Source: JAAURB01 sp049647265 (GTDB lineage: Bacteria; Cyanobacteriota; Cyanobacteriia; Cyanobacteriales; Microcoleaceae). From it: 64,000 bases of DNA. Positions 39,201 through 48,262 of the stretch are shown in pieces. Each line of letters opens with the position of its first letter. The first letter of the stretch is position 1. Both the position numbers and the translations under genes were made by a program. Under the pieces are notes generated by a model. The model ran no database searches. It saw nothing but the letters and a program-made list of their open reading frames with translations, and was not told the origin of the DNA. The stretch lies in the NCBI GenBank assembly GCA_049647265.1, contig JBARXJ010000066.1, positions 1 through 64,000 of the forward strand, written 5' to 3'.

Positions 39201-42200
39201 TAACACCATCCCCGTCACTATCTAATCCGCTAACAATACCATCGTTGTCAGGATCGTCTAAACCGCCTTCGATAATGTCGTGAATACCATCATTATCACT
39301 ATCGAGATCTTGATAATCTGGGACACCATCATTATCACTATCGGGAGGAGTGGTTAACGGGTTGCCACTATTGGGATCAACTGTATCAATTAAACCGTTA
39401 CCATCACTGTCTTCTCCATCAACAATACCATTACCATCCGTATCGGGGTTACCGACTTCAGTGACATCTAAAATACCATCGTTATCACTATCAAGATCCA
39501 AGAAGTTTGGAACTCCATCACTATCTGTATCGACAGATTTATCGGCAATACCATCCCCATTAAGATCTAATTCCCCTGACTCCGGTGTTGTTTCAATATC
39601 ATCGGCTAAACCATTATCACCAACCGGGGTATCTATAACGCCATCGCCATCAGTATCTAATTCTGCGATCTTTTCGGGAGACAGTCCACTTTCATTTAAG
39701 TCAGAAATACCGTCATTATCGCTATCGAGATCGAAGACATTCGGAATGCCATCGCCGTCTGTATCTCCGTCTCCTTCCTCGCTATCGGGAATACCGTCAT
39801 TATCGTCATCTAAATCTTCTAGATCGAGAATGCCATCCCCATCATTATCAGGATTAACCTCAATATTTACAGTTGCGGTTGAAGTTCCACCATTGCCATC
39901 ACTAATAGTATAGGTAAAGCTATCAGTTCCCGTAAAATTGGGATTCGGAATATAGGTTAAAGTTCCGTCGGGGTTTTGAACCAGTTGACCATTACTGGGT
40001 TGACTATCAATAGAGTCTAAGGTTAAATCATCCCCATCTGGATCAGTATCGTTAGTCAACGGATCGAAAGTTAACGGACGTTGAGGAGAGGTTTGTAAGT
40101 TATCTTCGGCGGCAATTGGATCGTCATTTACACCGTTAATCGTAATCGTAACAGTAGCGGGTTCACTATCGCTAATGCCGTCATTAACCGTATAAGTAAA
40201 GGTTTCTGTTGCTGTTTCTCCAACGCCTAAACTGGTATATTGATCATTCGGATTATAACTAAAAGTACCATCTGGATTTAAAGTAATTTCCGCGCCAGAC
40301 TCGAGTACAATTGGCTGACCAATATTAACCGTTTCACCATTAATTTGATTGACTGTAATATCATTCCCATCCGGATCGCTATCTTCACCGTTACCATTAT
40401 CAGTTAAAACATTACCCGTCAAAACTGTATTTGCATCGGTACTAACAGTATCATTCTCGGCAACAGGCGGACTATTTTCCCCCGCAATAGTCACCGTAAC
40501 AGTCGCTTCACTGGTTTCTGTTCCATCAAAGATAGTGTAAGTAAAACTATCGGTATCTGTTGTGGTTCCAGTTAAACTATTAAATTGATCGTTTGGATCA
40601 TAACTAAACGTTCCGTCAGTATTAAAGGTCAATAATGCGCCAGACGGTAAAGTAATGGTATCCCCAGGATTAATATCTGTTCCATTTATCTGAGTAACAG
40701 TTAATTCATCGTTATCCGGATCGCTATCTTCACCATTACTATTATCAGCTAAAACATCAATCGTAACCGTAGCATCTTTTGTGGTTCCAATATTATCATC
40801 GACTGCAACAGGAGGATTGTTGACGGTATTAATTGTAATATCAACCGTTCCTGTATCAATTCCCCCATTTCCATCGGTGACTTCGTAACTAAAATCACCC
40901 GGATCATCTGTACCGTTATAATCATCCGGCGCATCATAAATTAACTCCGTTAATTCAGTTTCGGTTAAAGTATCCCCAACAGAAATAGGGGTTCCATCGG
41001 CTTTAGTAATTGTTCCTAAGTTAGGAAGTTCAGTAATAGTAATGGTTAAATCATCTCCATCAGCATCTGTCGGAGAAGTTAAGCCTAAATTGGTATCTTC
41101 ACTACCCTCATTAACAGTAATTTCATTATCGTTTGCAACGGGATCGGTATTCGTTAAATTAATAGCAATTGAACCTGTTCCTGTTAACGCACCCCCTGTA
41201 CCTTGTGCGCCTGTATTGCCATCATTAATCGTGTAATCTATCGTAACTGAACCCGTTGTAGTGCCTGTATTAGAATAGGTGATTTCTTGTAAAGCTTGAT
41301 CGACTAAATCCGCAGTTGCATTACTATTAAAAGTTAAGACAAGCGTTCCATTACTATTAGTTGTAACTGTAGCAATAACATTTCCATTAACCGTTAAATC
41401 TCCGCCTTCTGTTAATGTGCCGCTACTATTATTAAATACATCCTCTGCATTTGCACCCCCATTTCTGGCGAGAGTTAAAGTCGCACCATCATAATTATTA
41501 TCTGCATCTAATTCAAGGTCACTAATAGTGGCATCACTATCAAGAATAACTGCACTTCCGCCTAAAGGATAATTAGGAGTATTATCTAAACTGGCGAAAC
41601 TCGGTGGATCATTAACAGGCGTAACATTAATCGTTAAAGTACTGTCGCTGCTATAGTCTTCACCATCACTCACTTGAAAAGTAAAGTTAGCGTAGTTATC
41701 ACCATTTTCATTACTATTCGGTTCAAACTGAAGTTTGCCTGCTGTAATATCAGCCAGAGTAATTTCAGTGTTGGCGGCAGTAATTTCTACTCCATCTAAT
41801 AGTAACTTTCCATTAGTTGGTAAAGCTGTTATTTTAACGCTTTGTAGACTCTCGCCAGCATCACTATCAGTAAAAGGAAAATCACTACTAATGAAAGTGT
41901 GACTGTTATCTTCATCTGTAGTAATGCTGTTATCAATACTACTCGGAATATTATTATTCGTTAAATTAACAATAATAGAACCCGTTCCTGTCAATGCGCC
42001 ACCAAGTCCTTGTTCTCCTGGATTAGTATCATCACCTGTATTCCCATCATTAATCGTATAATCAATGGTAACTGAACCCGTTGTAGTGCCTGTATTAGAA
42101 TAGGTAATTTCTTGTAAGGCTTGGTCAACTAAATCCGCAGTTGCATTACCATTAAAAGTCAGTACAAGCGTACCGTTACTATTGGTTGTCACTGTACCAA

Positions 42201-44265
42201 TATCAGTTCCATTAACGGTTAAATTTCCCCCTTCTGTTAAACTGCCGCTACTAATTCCAAATACATCTTCTGTATTCACCCCCCCATTTCTTGCTAAAGT
42301 TAAAGTCGCACCATCATAATTATTATCTGCATCTAATTCTGGATCGCTAATGGTGGCATTACTATCCAGAATAACTGCACTTCCGCTGATAGTATAACTA
42401 GGAGTATTATCTAAACTGGCGAAACTGGGTGCATCGTTAACGGGATCGATATTAATTGTTGTCGTGGTAATATTTCCGTTATTCCCATCAGGATCGGTTA
42501 AAAATATTTCAACAGTTCGAGGTGTTTTATCTGGAGTATCACTGGTATTGTTAAAAGTAATTGCTTCTAAAGCCAGTTCAATATCCTCTGGACTTGCACC
42601 CGCAGTAGTAGTTAAAGTAACCGTAATTTCTCCATCTGTTTCAGTAACATTTGCAGTAATACCATCAGGTAAACCATCAGCTAATAATTCATCATTCTCC
42701 TGCTTATTCGTTAATGTAATCGTTACTGTATCAATAAGCTGATTATTAATATCTTGATCGAAATCTCGAATCAAAACATCTAAGCTTTCATCAACGTTAT
42801 CCGGTGCAACAATATTAATTCCGCCACCATTTTCTGTGAAAGTTGTCTCATAATTAAAGACATCGAAGTTATCACCACCGCTACCATCTAAGTCAATAAA
42901 AGGAACAATAAACGGTGATTTTTGTTCGGGATCGGACATCCCATCATTTCTGTCTGTGGCTTCAGTATCAGTAATATAAACAGCTTTTCGATTACTTTCT
43001 GTAAAGTCATCTATTCGATAAAGTTTTCCTTTTATATTCTTATCTGCATCACCATTATGACTGACATAAAGATCTCCTTCAGCATCAATCCAAGCCGCAC
43101 CATAAGAACCATCAGGTAATTCTGTAGCTGTATCTAAACTGCTCTCATCTATTGCTTCTTTTTTAATCGTTTGTTTATCAATATTCCAAATATAAAGATC
43201 ACCATTATGAACACCATAAAGTGAACCTTGACCGCCAGAATCAACCCAGATTAAATCAGCAACTTTACCCGCATCACTGTTATTCGTAAAATTAATTTCA
43301 GTGGTTGTCTTATTGTTTATATCAACTTTAATTAAGTTTGATCCTTGGCGTAACCAAAGATTATTATTATCATCAACGTCGCCGGCAAAGATAGGAGCTA
43401 ATGAATTATTGGTTTTATTTGTTTCAACTGTTGGTATTCCTAAATCTTCAACACTTCCATCTGCTCTTACCCGAATAACTTTATCAATAATATTTACACC
43501 GTCGGCAATATTATTATCACGACCTAGTCCATAAATATAGTTATCGTTAGTATTAAATCCTGTACCATTATAGATATCTTTCGGAGTACCAATATCAACA
43601 TAATCCCCGGTTAATGGGTTTAATAACTTCAGGGTTCCATCAATTACCTGGAAGAAATAAGGTTGATCGGGTAAAGTATCATTCAGGACAGAATTCCATT
43701 GTTTTTGGGTCGCTTGATTAAATGCTAAATTAACCTCAAATTGACCTTTTGTAACTTCTAATTTCCAGTTTCCATCAAGTTGATTATGTCCAGTTTTTGT
43801 TGTGGATGCTGCAATATTTGAACCGCTTAAATGGTGTAATTTTTCAATAAATTCTGTACCAGCATCTCCGGCGGCAACTTCACAACCGTAGAGAAGAATT
43901 GTATTAAGATTCCATTGCTGTATAGAAGAAGAATATTGATGTAATGTCTCTAGATTGAGTTTGCTGTTTCCTACAGTTATTCCGCCTGGATAACCGTGGG
44001 AGACTAAATGAAGGGTTGTACAATATTTATATTTTTTAATTGCTTCCGTCAGTTGTTGAATGCTATCTTGTTGATGATCTAAAACAACGATGATTGAATG
44101 AGGAACAACGCCTGTTATTAAATGCTGAAGATGATCGACTTTAGAGTCAATGACAACTAAATTTTGAGGATAATCAAAGATTGGAGAAATATAGTGTTTC
44201 GGAGTGTGGGTGTTTGTGAAAGATTCAAATTTAACGTGATGCATGGATGATAAAGAAGATGACAT
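36250..44265 (-). CDS. Giant DUF4347/cadherin-like/TSP3/RTX secreted surface protein
   Basis: 2671 residues. A DUF4347 domain (about 35-190, LHLVSHGYPGGITVG and LLYGCEVAAGDAGTEF) is followed by a propeller-like region (about 200-450). Then come many cadherin- or VCBS-like domains of about 90-130 residues (SFTYTISDGNGG signatures; about 480-1460 and 1790-2105). A thrombospondin type 3-like run of DSDGDGIPD units (about 1465-1790) follows, then RTX nonapeptides (GNDTLHGGKDND; about 2135-2605) and a short C-terminal domain. There is no signal peptide, and the RTX end implies type I secretion. Calcium would rigidify the fibre. Likely role: adhesin or outer sheath layer; DUF4347 has a caspase-like look (SHG...GCEVA) but its activity is unproven. 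Confidence 0.93.
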   Translation of the reverse strand: MSSSLSSMHHVKFESFTNTHTPKHYISPIFDYPQNLVVIDSKVDHLQHLITGVVPHSIIVVLDHQQDSIQQLTEAIKKYKYCTTLHLVSHGYPGGITVGNSKLNLETLHQYSSSIQQWNLNTILLYGCEVAAGDAGTEFIEKLHHLSGSNIAASTTKTGHNQLDGNWKLEVTKGQFEVNLAFNQATQKQWNSVLNDTLPDQPYFFQVIDGTLKLLNPLTGDYVDIGTPKDIYNGTGFNTNDNYIYGLGRDNNIADGVNIIDKVIRVRADGSVEDLGIPTVETNKTNNSLAPIFAGDVDDNNNLWLRQGSNLIKVDINNKTTTEINFTNNSDAGKVADLIWVDSGGQGSLYGVHNGDLYIWNIDKQTIKKEAIDESSLDTATELPDGSYGAAWIDAEGDLYVSHNGDADKNIKGKLYRIDDFTESNRKAVYITDTEATDRNDGMSDPEQKSPFIVPFIDLDGSGGDNFDVFNYETTFTENGGGINIVAPDNVDESLDVLIRDFDQDINNQLIDTVTITLTNKQENDELLADGLPDGITANVTETDGEITVTLTTTAGASPEDIELALEAITFNNTSDTPDKTPRTVEIFLTDPDGNNGNITTTTINIDPVNDAPSFASLDNTPSYTISGSAVILDSNATISDPELDADNNYDGATLTLARNGGVNTEDVFGISSGSLTEGGNLTVNGTDIGTVTTNSNGTLVLTFNGNATADLVDQALQEITYSNTGTTTGSVTIDYTINDGNTGDDTNPGEQGLGGALTGTGSIIVNLTNNNIPSSIDNSITTDEDNSHTFISSDFPFTDSDAGESLQSVKITALPTNGKLLLDGVEITAANTEITLADITAGKLQFEPNSNENGDNYANFTFQVSDGEDYSSDSTLTINVTPVNDPPSFASLDNTPNYPLGGSAVILDSDATISDLELDADNNYDGATLTLARNGGANAEDVFNNSSGTLTEGGDLTVNGNVIATVTTNSNGTLVLTFNSNATADLVDQALQEITYSNTGTTTGSVTIDYTINDGNTGAQGTGGALTGTGSIAINLTNTDPVANDNEITVNEGSEDTNLGLTSPTDADGDDLTITITELPNLGTITKADGTPISVGDTLTETELTELIYDAPDDYNGTDDPGDFSYEVTDGNGGIDTGTVDITINTVNNPPVAVDDNIGTTKDATVTIDVLADNSNGEDSDPDNDELTVTQINGTDINPGDTITLPSGALLTFNTDGTFSYDPNDQFNSLTGTTTDTDSFTYTIFDGTETSEATVTVTIAGENSPPVAENDTVSTDANTVLTGNVLTDNGNGEDSDPDGNDITVNQINGETVNIGQPIVLESGAEITLNPDGTFSYNPNDQYTSLGVGETATETFTYTVNDGISDSEPATVTITINGVNDDPIAAEDNLQTSPQRPLTFDPLTNDTDPDGDDLTLDSIDSQPSNGQLVQNPDGTLTYIPNPNFTGTDSFTYTISDGNGGTSTATVNIEVNPDNDGDGILDLEDLDDDNDGIPDSEEGDGDTDGDGIPNVFDLDSDNDGISDLNESGLSPEKIAELDTDGDGVIDTPVGDNGLADDIETTPESGELDLNGDGIADKSVDTDSDGVPNFLDLDSDNDGILDVTEVGNPDTDGNGIVDGEDSDGNGLIDTVDPNSGNPLTTPPDSDNDGVPDYQDLDSDNDGIHDIIEGGLDDPDNDGIVSGLDSDGDGVTDSIDNNDGFGNINQPSPLDSDRDNIPDYLDLDSDDDGINDIEEVGLTDPDGDGRLDPNDVDGDGIADAVDQNNDGFGDNTSVDLPDSDGDGIPDFRDVNNPPIATDDNANVATNASVTIAALDNDTDEDNDILSIDSFDSTSTNGGTITLDGNNFIYTPADGFVGEDTFTYTLTDGNGGFSTATITITVENTVPVDSNNIPVANNDADTTPVNTAVTINALENDTDEDNDPLSIDSFDSTSVNGGNITLDGNNFIYTPADGFVGEDTFTYTISDGNGGFSTATITITVENGIPVIEDDPQPPEDNEVVIDNNNDPVATNDNINVPVNTPITVDVLENDSDPDGDRITIDEFDSTSTNDGTVSLDQGQLIYTPPAEFSGIDTFTYTITDDNGGSDTAIVTVNIDNPTTPEDKSCECPDVPSINPISLPTEPPIEALMFPEIGNSNNATILGSNNNDNLTATNEDDFVDLLAGDDEVVLLDGNDTLLAGDGNDLAYAGSGNDLLFGNNGNDFLKGDRGNDTIVGSPSGDQPIGNIEEQDHLFGDEGDDWLGGNLGNDTLHGGIGRDRIHGGKDNDHLLGEQGNDTLWGEQGNDVILGGTSNVTVEDVNGRDLLFGGDGNDTLYGNQNLDTLVAGNGEDHLHGGRGNDLMYGNTGDDIFFGEFGNDTMIGGPSGDEPLGEIGDRDIMFGDAGNDVIVGNLGRDSLYAGKGRDRLHGGKDNDWLLGELGDDTLNGEQGDDTILGGTSNDPNDPTRDVDGQDLLFGEAGNDFMDGNEGNDTLVAGDGNDTAYGGKDNDLVFGNSGNDILSGDIGNDTLCGGEGDDTLRGDQIDDGNSPAVGSNGQQDMLFGGRGNDLLLGDEGQDTLCGDLGNDTLHGGKDNDLIKGCFGNNLLLGEMGDDTLIGGEGNDTLTGGDGIDTFVINPNRGNNLITDFQIGQDRLMLEDISFNQLQITQMGNSTEISFNNQLLATLDQVNSIDIDLNQFI

Positions 44266-44750
44266 GGTAAAATACCCTATAGGTTGCAGACAGTAAGCTT
44301 TAAACGAAAAATAGGCAAACTAACAATACTCACCTGAGAAATATTTGCTTTTCAATCAAAGTGAATCGTTATTTTATTTTTTTGTAGAAACACCCTTATT
44401 CACTCAAATAATCTGTCAAGATTGACTTAATAAACTTGATATTCAACTCAATCTGAAAGATATCTATATTTTTTACATACCTATATCATCGTCTAGGATG
44501 CGGATAAAATGCATCGGTGAAATTCTGTAACTTTTTAGTTTAATTTATGGTTGAATCTTTGATATTTCTGTATTTACCCAGAATAGTATCCGGGATATTA
44601 TCCGTAAATTCCCTGAAGTCATAAAAATTTACCCCCCTGTTTTTAGAGTGGTAATGCTATCTTGTTTTTTATTAATTATGGTAGTATGAAATCAGTCGAT
44701 CGATTGGATGAAATGAGGTGAAAGATAATACTTTAATATCGCTTTAAAAT
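44266..44750. other. Upstream region of the giant RTX gene
   Basis: About 485 AT-rich bases between two minus-strand genes. It should contain the promoter and leader of the giant gene. No gene or RNA is recognised. Confidence 0.45.
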
Positions 44751-45239
44751 TCAATCTAACCACTGATACATTACATACACATCAACTAAACCCAATTGTT
44801 GATGGTTAAAGGCTTTGGGTAATGTGCCGACAATTGCAAAACCGAGACTTTTCCACAGTTTAACAGCTTGTTGGTTTGTACTGACAACAAAATTAAATTG
44901 CATGGCTTTGAAGCCTTGAAGTTTGGCTTGTTGGATGGCGTGTTTCCCAAGCGTCCGACCAATTCCTCTGCCTCTGGCTGTAGACAATACCATAAACCCA
45001 GCGTTACAGACATGAGACCCTAAGCCTAATTGATTGGGTTTAAGATAGTATGTACCGACTATTTCTGCATCCTGGATAGCAACATAGGTGAATGTAGGGA
45101 GTTGCATCCACAGTTGATAGGCTTCTTCTACAGAAGTATTGGGAGAAAATGCATAAGCATTCCCCCCAGAGACTACTTCGTGAAAAATTCTCCAAATTGC
45201 CTCAAAGTCTTGATCTTCAGCAACTCGAATGGTTAACAT
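44751..45239 (-). CDS. GNAT family N-acetyltransferase
   Basis: 162 residues from the ATG at 45239; a GTG nine codons upstream (45266) is possible but adds residues not needed for the fold. The acetyl-CoA-binding motif RGRGIGRTLGKHAI (R-x-x-G-x-G/A type) is clear, followed by the FNFVVSTNQQAVKLWKSLGF segment typical of the fold. Substrate is unknown. Confidence 0.92.
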   Translation of the reverse strand: MLTIRVAEDQDFEAIWRIFHEVVSGGNAYAFSPNTSVEEAYQLWMQLPTFTYVAIQDAEIVGTYYLKPNQLGLGSHVCNAGFMVLSTARGRGIGRTLGKHAIQQAKLQGFKAMQFNFVVSTNQQAVKLWKSLGFAIVGTLPKAFNHQQLGLVDVYVMYQWLD

Positions 45240-45281
45240 AATTTCATCGATAATGAACGCTATCACTCTATGAAAGTATGA

Positions 45282-45377
45282 TTAACCTCCAGCGGCAAAG
45301 GTTCCTAGAATTAAAATTGATAACGCCATTCCAGGTATAAGAAGTACTGCTAACATTAAGACTTCGTGTTGTGTCAT
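45282..45377 (-). CDS. Candidate 31-residue single-helix membrane protein
   Basis: An open frame of 31 codons starts at the ATG at 45375-45377, with AGG ten bases upstream, and ends at TAA 45282-45284. The product MTQHEVLMLAVLLIPGMALS, then ILILGTFAAGG, is one hydrophobic helix with short polar ends. That is like the small subunits of cyanobacterial membrane complexes. It does not match any such subunit I can recall (PsbM, PsbT, PsaM, PetN, PetL, PetG). It lies 42 bases upstream of the acetyltransferase start, on the same strand. Confidence 0.5.
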   Translation of the reverse strand: MTQHEVLMLAVLLIPGMALSILILGTFAAGG

Positions 45378-45616
45378 GGGTATTTATTACCTGATGTATT
45401 CTCAATAGTAATATATCATTCTCTCACAGAGATTCCAGTAAATCTTAACGTTTATTTTATAGAGAGTTCTTATTGAAGAAAATAATCAGTCTGATTGAAG
45501 TGAGTTAAACCCTCCTGATTTATACAAACCTGTTAATAGAGCCTTTTGCCAAAATTTTAAGGAATATGATATACTTTACGGTGAATTAATTTCTGTTTTG
45601 ATAAAGTTTTGAGTTT

Positions 45617-46099
45617 ATGGTCATCACAGTCGATCAAATTTTTAATGGTGCTAACTTATTTGTCCTGCCATTTTGGATTTTAATGATTTTTTTACCCAAT
45701 TGGGGATTTACTCGAAAGGTGATGCAGTCTTATATTCCATTTGCTATTTTAGCAATTGTGTATCTGTATTTATTTATTAACAGCATTAACCCGGAAAGTG
45801 CCGCCGCTTTATCGAATCCTCAGTTAGATGATATTACTCAATTTTTTGCAGATAAAACGGTCGCAACAACAGGCTGGGTTCACTTTTTGGTAATGGATTT
45901 ATTCATTGGGCGATATATTTACTGGAAAGGACAAGAAACCGGAGTCTGGACAATTCATTCTCTCGCTATTTGTCTATTCGCGGGGCCAGTTGGACTGCTT
46001 TCTCATATCTTAACCACATGGATTAATCGTTTATTTGTCTCAAAAATTAAAAAAGAGATTGATACAATTACAGATTCATCTACTGTCAAACCCTCTTAA
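45617..46099 (+). CDS. ABA4-like membrane protein (DUF4281)
   Basis: 160 residues with four membrane helices. FNGANLFVLPFWILMIFLPN opens the domain, and GWVHFLVMDLFIGRYIYW is the most conserved part of ABA4/DUF4281. Plant ABA4 is needed to make neoxanthin; the cyanobacterial role is probably in carotenoid or membrane chemistry and is not settled. Its stop overlaps the 3' end of the convergent transporter gene by four bases. Confidence 0.88.
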   Translation: MVITVDQIFNGANLFVLPFWILMIFLPNWGFTRKVMQSYIPFAILAIVYLYLFINSINPESAAALSNPQLDDITQFFADKTVATTGWVHFLVMDLFIGRYIYWKGQETGVWTIHSLAICLFAGPVGLLSHILTTWINRLFVSKIKKEIDTITDSSTVKPS

Positions 46100-47514
46100 T
46101 GTTCTAGCCGTTTTTTTCGTTCTTTTAACTTTAAGACAATCTCAGCATGAACTTCGTGGGTAATGGGATAAAAATAAGTTAAAATCATGCCGCCTACTAA
46201 AATTAGCATCGGTAAAGGGCCGACAGCAAGGCGAATCGCAAATAAAGCAGATTCAGGTTGAATGGGTGCGGGTTGTCCGGGTATACTCTCAATAAATCCT
46301 GATAATTCTAATGCTTGTCCGACTAAAAATAATCCCAAAGCTAAGCCTATTTTTTGTAAGAAAACCATGAAAGAATAGAAGATTCCTTCCCGTCGCTTTC
46401 CGGTATTCAGTTCATCTAAATCAATCACATCTGGAATCATTGACCAAGGAACTAAGTAAGCCGTAGAAACGCCAAAACCCGCTAAAATTGCTAAAATATA
46501 AAGCCATAAGGTTTGACCCGGTTGCAGGAAAAATAACCCCATTTGTGCAATTAACCATAAGGTCATTCCCATGAAATAAACCACTCGTTTTCCATAGCGG
46601 CGACTAACTAAACTCCAGACGAATAACATGGCTAAAGCAGTGCCTTGTACCGCAATAGCAACTTGAGGAAATGTGGTTTCGGATAACTGCATCCAGTTAA
46701 TCACAAAATAGGGTAAAATTGAAGCGGTAAGCTGTACCCCTAACCAAGAAAATAGATAAATTCCAATCACATATAAAAAGGGTTTATTTTGAAAGGCAAT
46801 TTTTAGCTGTTCAATTATAGGGATTTGTTCAGAATCGGTTTCTAATTCTTCAGTATTCTGAGTAGAAAGAATACGATGACGGGTTCCGAGTACACACCAA
46901 AAAACGGGTAAAACGGTAATCACCGCGCAAACCCCGCCTAAGACTAAATATTGTTGTTGCGGATTATCGGGAAATAAACCAAATATAATTCTTGCTAAAA
47001 TTAAGGATAAAATACTGCCGCCAATCGAAAACGCAAAGCGAAAACTGTTTAAACTGGTACGTTCATCATAATCTCTTGTAATTTCCGGGGTAAGGGCAAC
47101 ATAGGGTAAATTAACAACGGTGTAAGCAATATTAAACGCAATCCCAATAAAAATATAATAACTAAATAAAATCCAAATATTTGTACTGGGAACTAACCAT
47201 TGTAAAAAGAAGAATAATCCAAAGGGAATTGCACCAAAGATCATCCAAGGATAACGCCGTCCCCAGGGGTGTTCTGTGCGATCGCTTAAGACACCGACAA
47301 TTGGATCGTTAACCGCATCAGCAATCTTTCCCACTAACAGTACACTGCCAGCCAGTCCCGCCGGGAGTCCGGCAACATTCGTCAGGAAAAATAATAGAAA
47401 AAAGACTAAAATATTAGCAGTAATGGCTGTGCCTAAATCCCCAGCGCCGAAGGCAATTTTTGTCCAAAAACTCAGCTTTTGAGATGGGGAAAGATTAGTG
47501 GCAGAATCACTCAT
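46096..47514 (-). CDS. GPH-family sugar:cation symporter (MFS)
   Basis: 472 residues from the ATG at 47514; an upstream in-frame TTG adds an unlikely leader. Twelve membrane helices, with the GPH signatures GKIADAVNDPIVGVLSDRT and GRRYPWMIFGAIPFG in the first half and GFGVSTAYLVPWSMIPDVID in the second. It would import a sugar or glycoside with Na+ or H+. No sugar-metabolism genes are nearby, so the substrate is unknown. Confidence 0.92.
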   Translation of the reverse strand: MSDSATNLSPSQKLSFWTKIAFGAGDLGTAITANILVFFLLFFLTNVAGLPAGLAGSVLLVGKIADAVNDPIVGVLSDRTEHPWGRRYPWMIFGAIPFGLFFFLQWLVPSTNIWILFSYYIFIGIAFNIAYTVVNLPYVALTPEITRDYDERTSLNSFRFAFSIGGSILSLILARIIFGLFPDNPQQQYLVLGGVCAVITVLPVFWCVLGTRHRILSTQNTEELETDSEQIPIIEQLKIAFQNKPFLYVIGIYLFSWLGVQLTASILPYFVINWMQLSETTFPQVAIAVQGTALAMLFVWSLVSRRYGKRVVYFMGMTLWLIAQMGLFFLQPGQTLWLYILAILAGFGVSTAYLVPWSMIPDVIDLDELNTGKRREGIFYSFMVFLQKIGLALGLFLVGQALELSGFIESIPGQPAPIQPESALFAIRLAVGPLPMLILVGGMILTYFYPITHEVHAEIVLKLKERKKRLEH

Positions 47515-47643
47515 GGATTTAGTAAATTGAATAACTTGGGGTGTTAACCGAACTTCAACATTAGCTAAGATACCCAAAAAACGCGATATCCTAGAAATGT
47601 TAACTCAATTCATTTCTATTTCCGTCGATTCAGGAGAAAAATT

Positions 47644-48243
47644 ATGACTCCCCTTGGCGATCGCTTTAATAAAATGGTGGGTAAAACCCGCTTTGTGGTG
47701 TGTCGTTTATTTCTTCATTTGGCAGGTTCGGAAATTGCTCCCCTATTGGGAACCCTCAACAGTGCGGCAAGAACCGTGACTGATGCTGGAGACGGGGATC
47801 TTGATGTCATGGGTGAACAGTTGGTTGATATTTGTCAACACCTATTGCAATATGACACTTATTGGATGTCTGCCGCCAATGAAGGGGATGTGGTTTGGGA
47901 CGAAGGGGAAGCAGGAGATTATTTTAATGAACTGTTTACAGACTCGGCTCAACGGTATCTAGCTGAACCCGAATTGATCAACGCAGCCTATGACTCTTTT
48001 TCTATTCCCATTACCCAGAATATCGTGGTGATGATCACTTTAGCCGCAGAAGGAGAAGTCCCCGAACTCGAAACTAATTTAGCCGACGTAGCCGCAATGA
48101 TCGATGGCCTCAAAGCCGCGATCAATCTTCATTATCAGCAACGCTTACGGGGAATTCAGGTGCATTATTCTCCGGCAAAATTAGGAGATGAGTTAACCAA
48201 CGATCAACTATTGCAAAACTTCCCGGAATTAATTCCTTTTTAA
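47644..48243 (+). CDS. Conserved cyanobacterial protein, partner of the lipoprotein gene
   Basis: 199 residues, acidic and helical, with no signal peptide or membrane segment. Notable segments are FNKMVGKTRFVVCRLFLHLA and IPITQNIVVMITLAAEGEVP. It is probably a conserved cyanobacterial family; no domain is recognised. The next gene starts 19 bases after its stop, so the pair is likely an operon. Confidence 0.82.
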   Translation: MTPLGDRFNKMVGKTRFVVCRLFLHLAGSEIAPLLGTLNSAARTVTDAGDGDLDVMGEQLVDICQHLLQYDTYWMSAANEGDVVWDEGEAGDYFNELFTDSAQRYLAEPELINAAYDSFSIPITQNIVVMITLAAEGEVPELETNLADVAAMIDGLKAAINLHYQQRLRGIQVHYSPAKLGDELTNDQLLQNFPELIPF

Positions 48244-48262
48244 GAACTACAATTAATGACTT

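Noticed and set aside
39350..39913. 187-codon plus-strand open frame opposite the TSP3 region
   Set aside because: Ser/Pro-rich mirror of the Asp-rich repeats; it has no features of a real gene.
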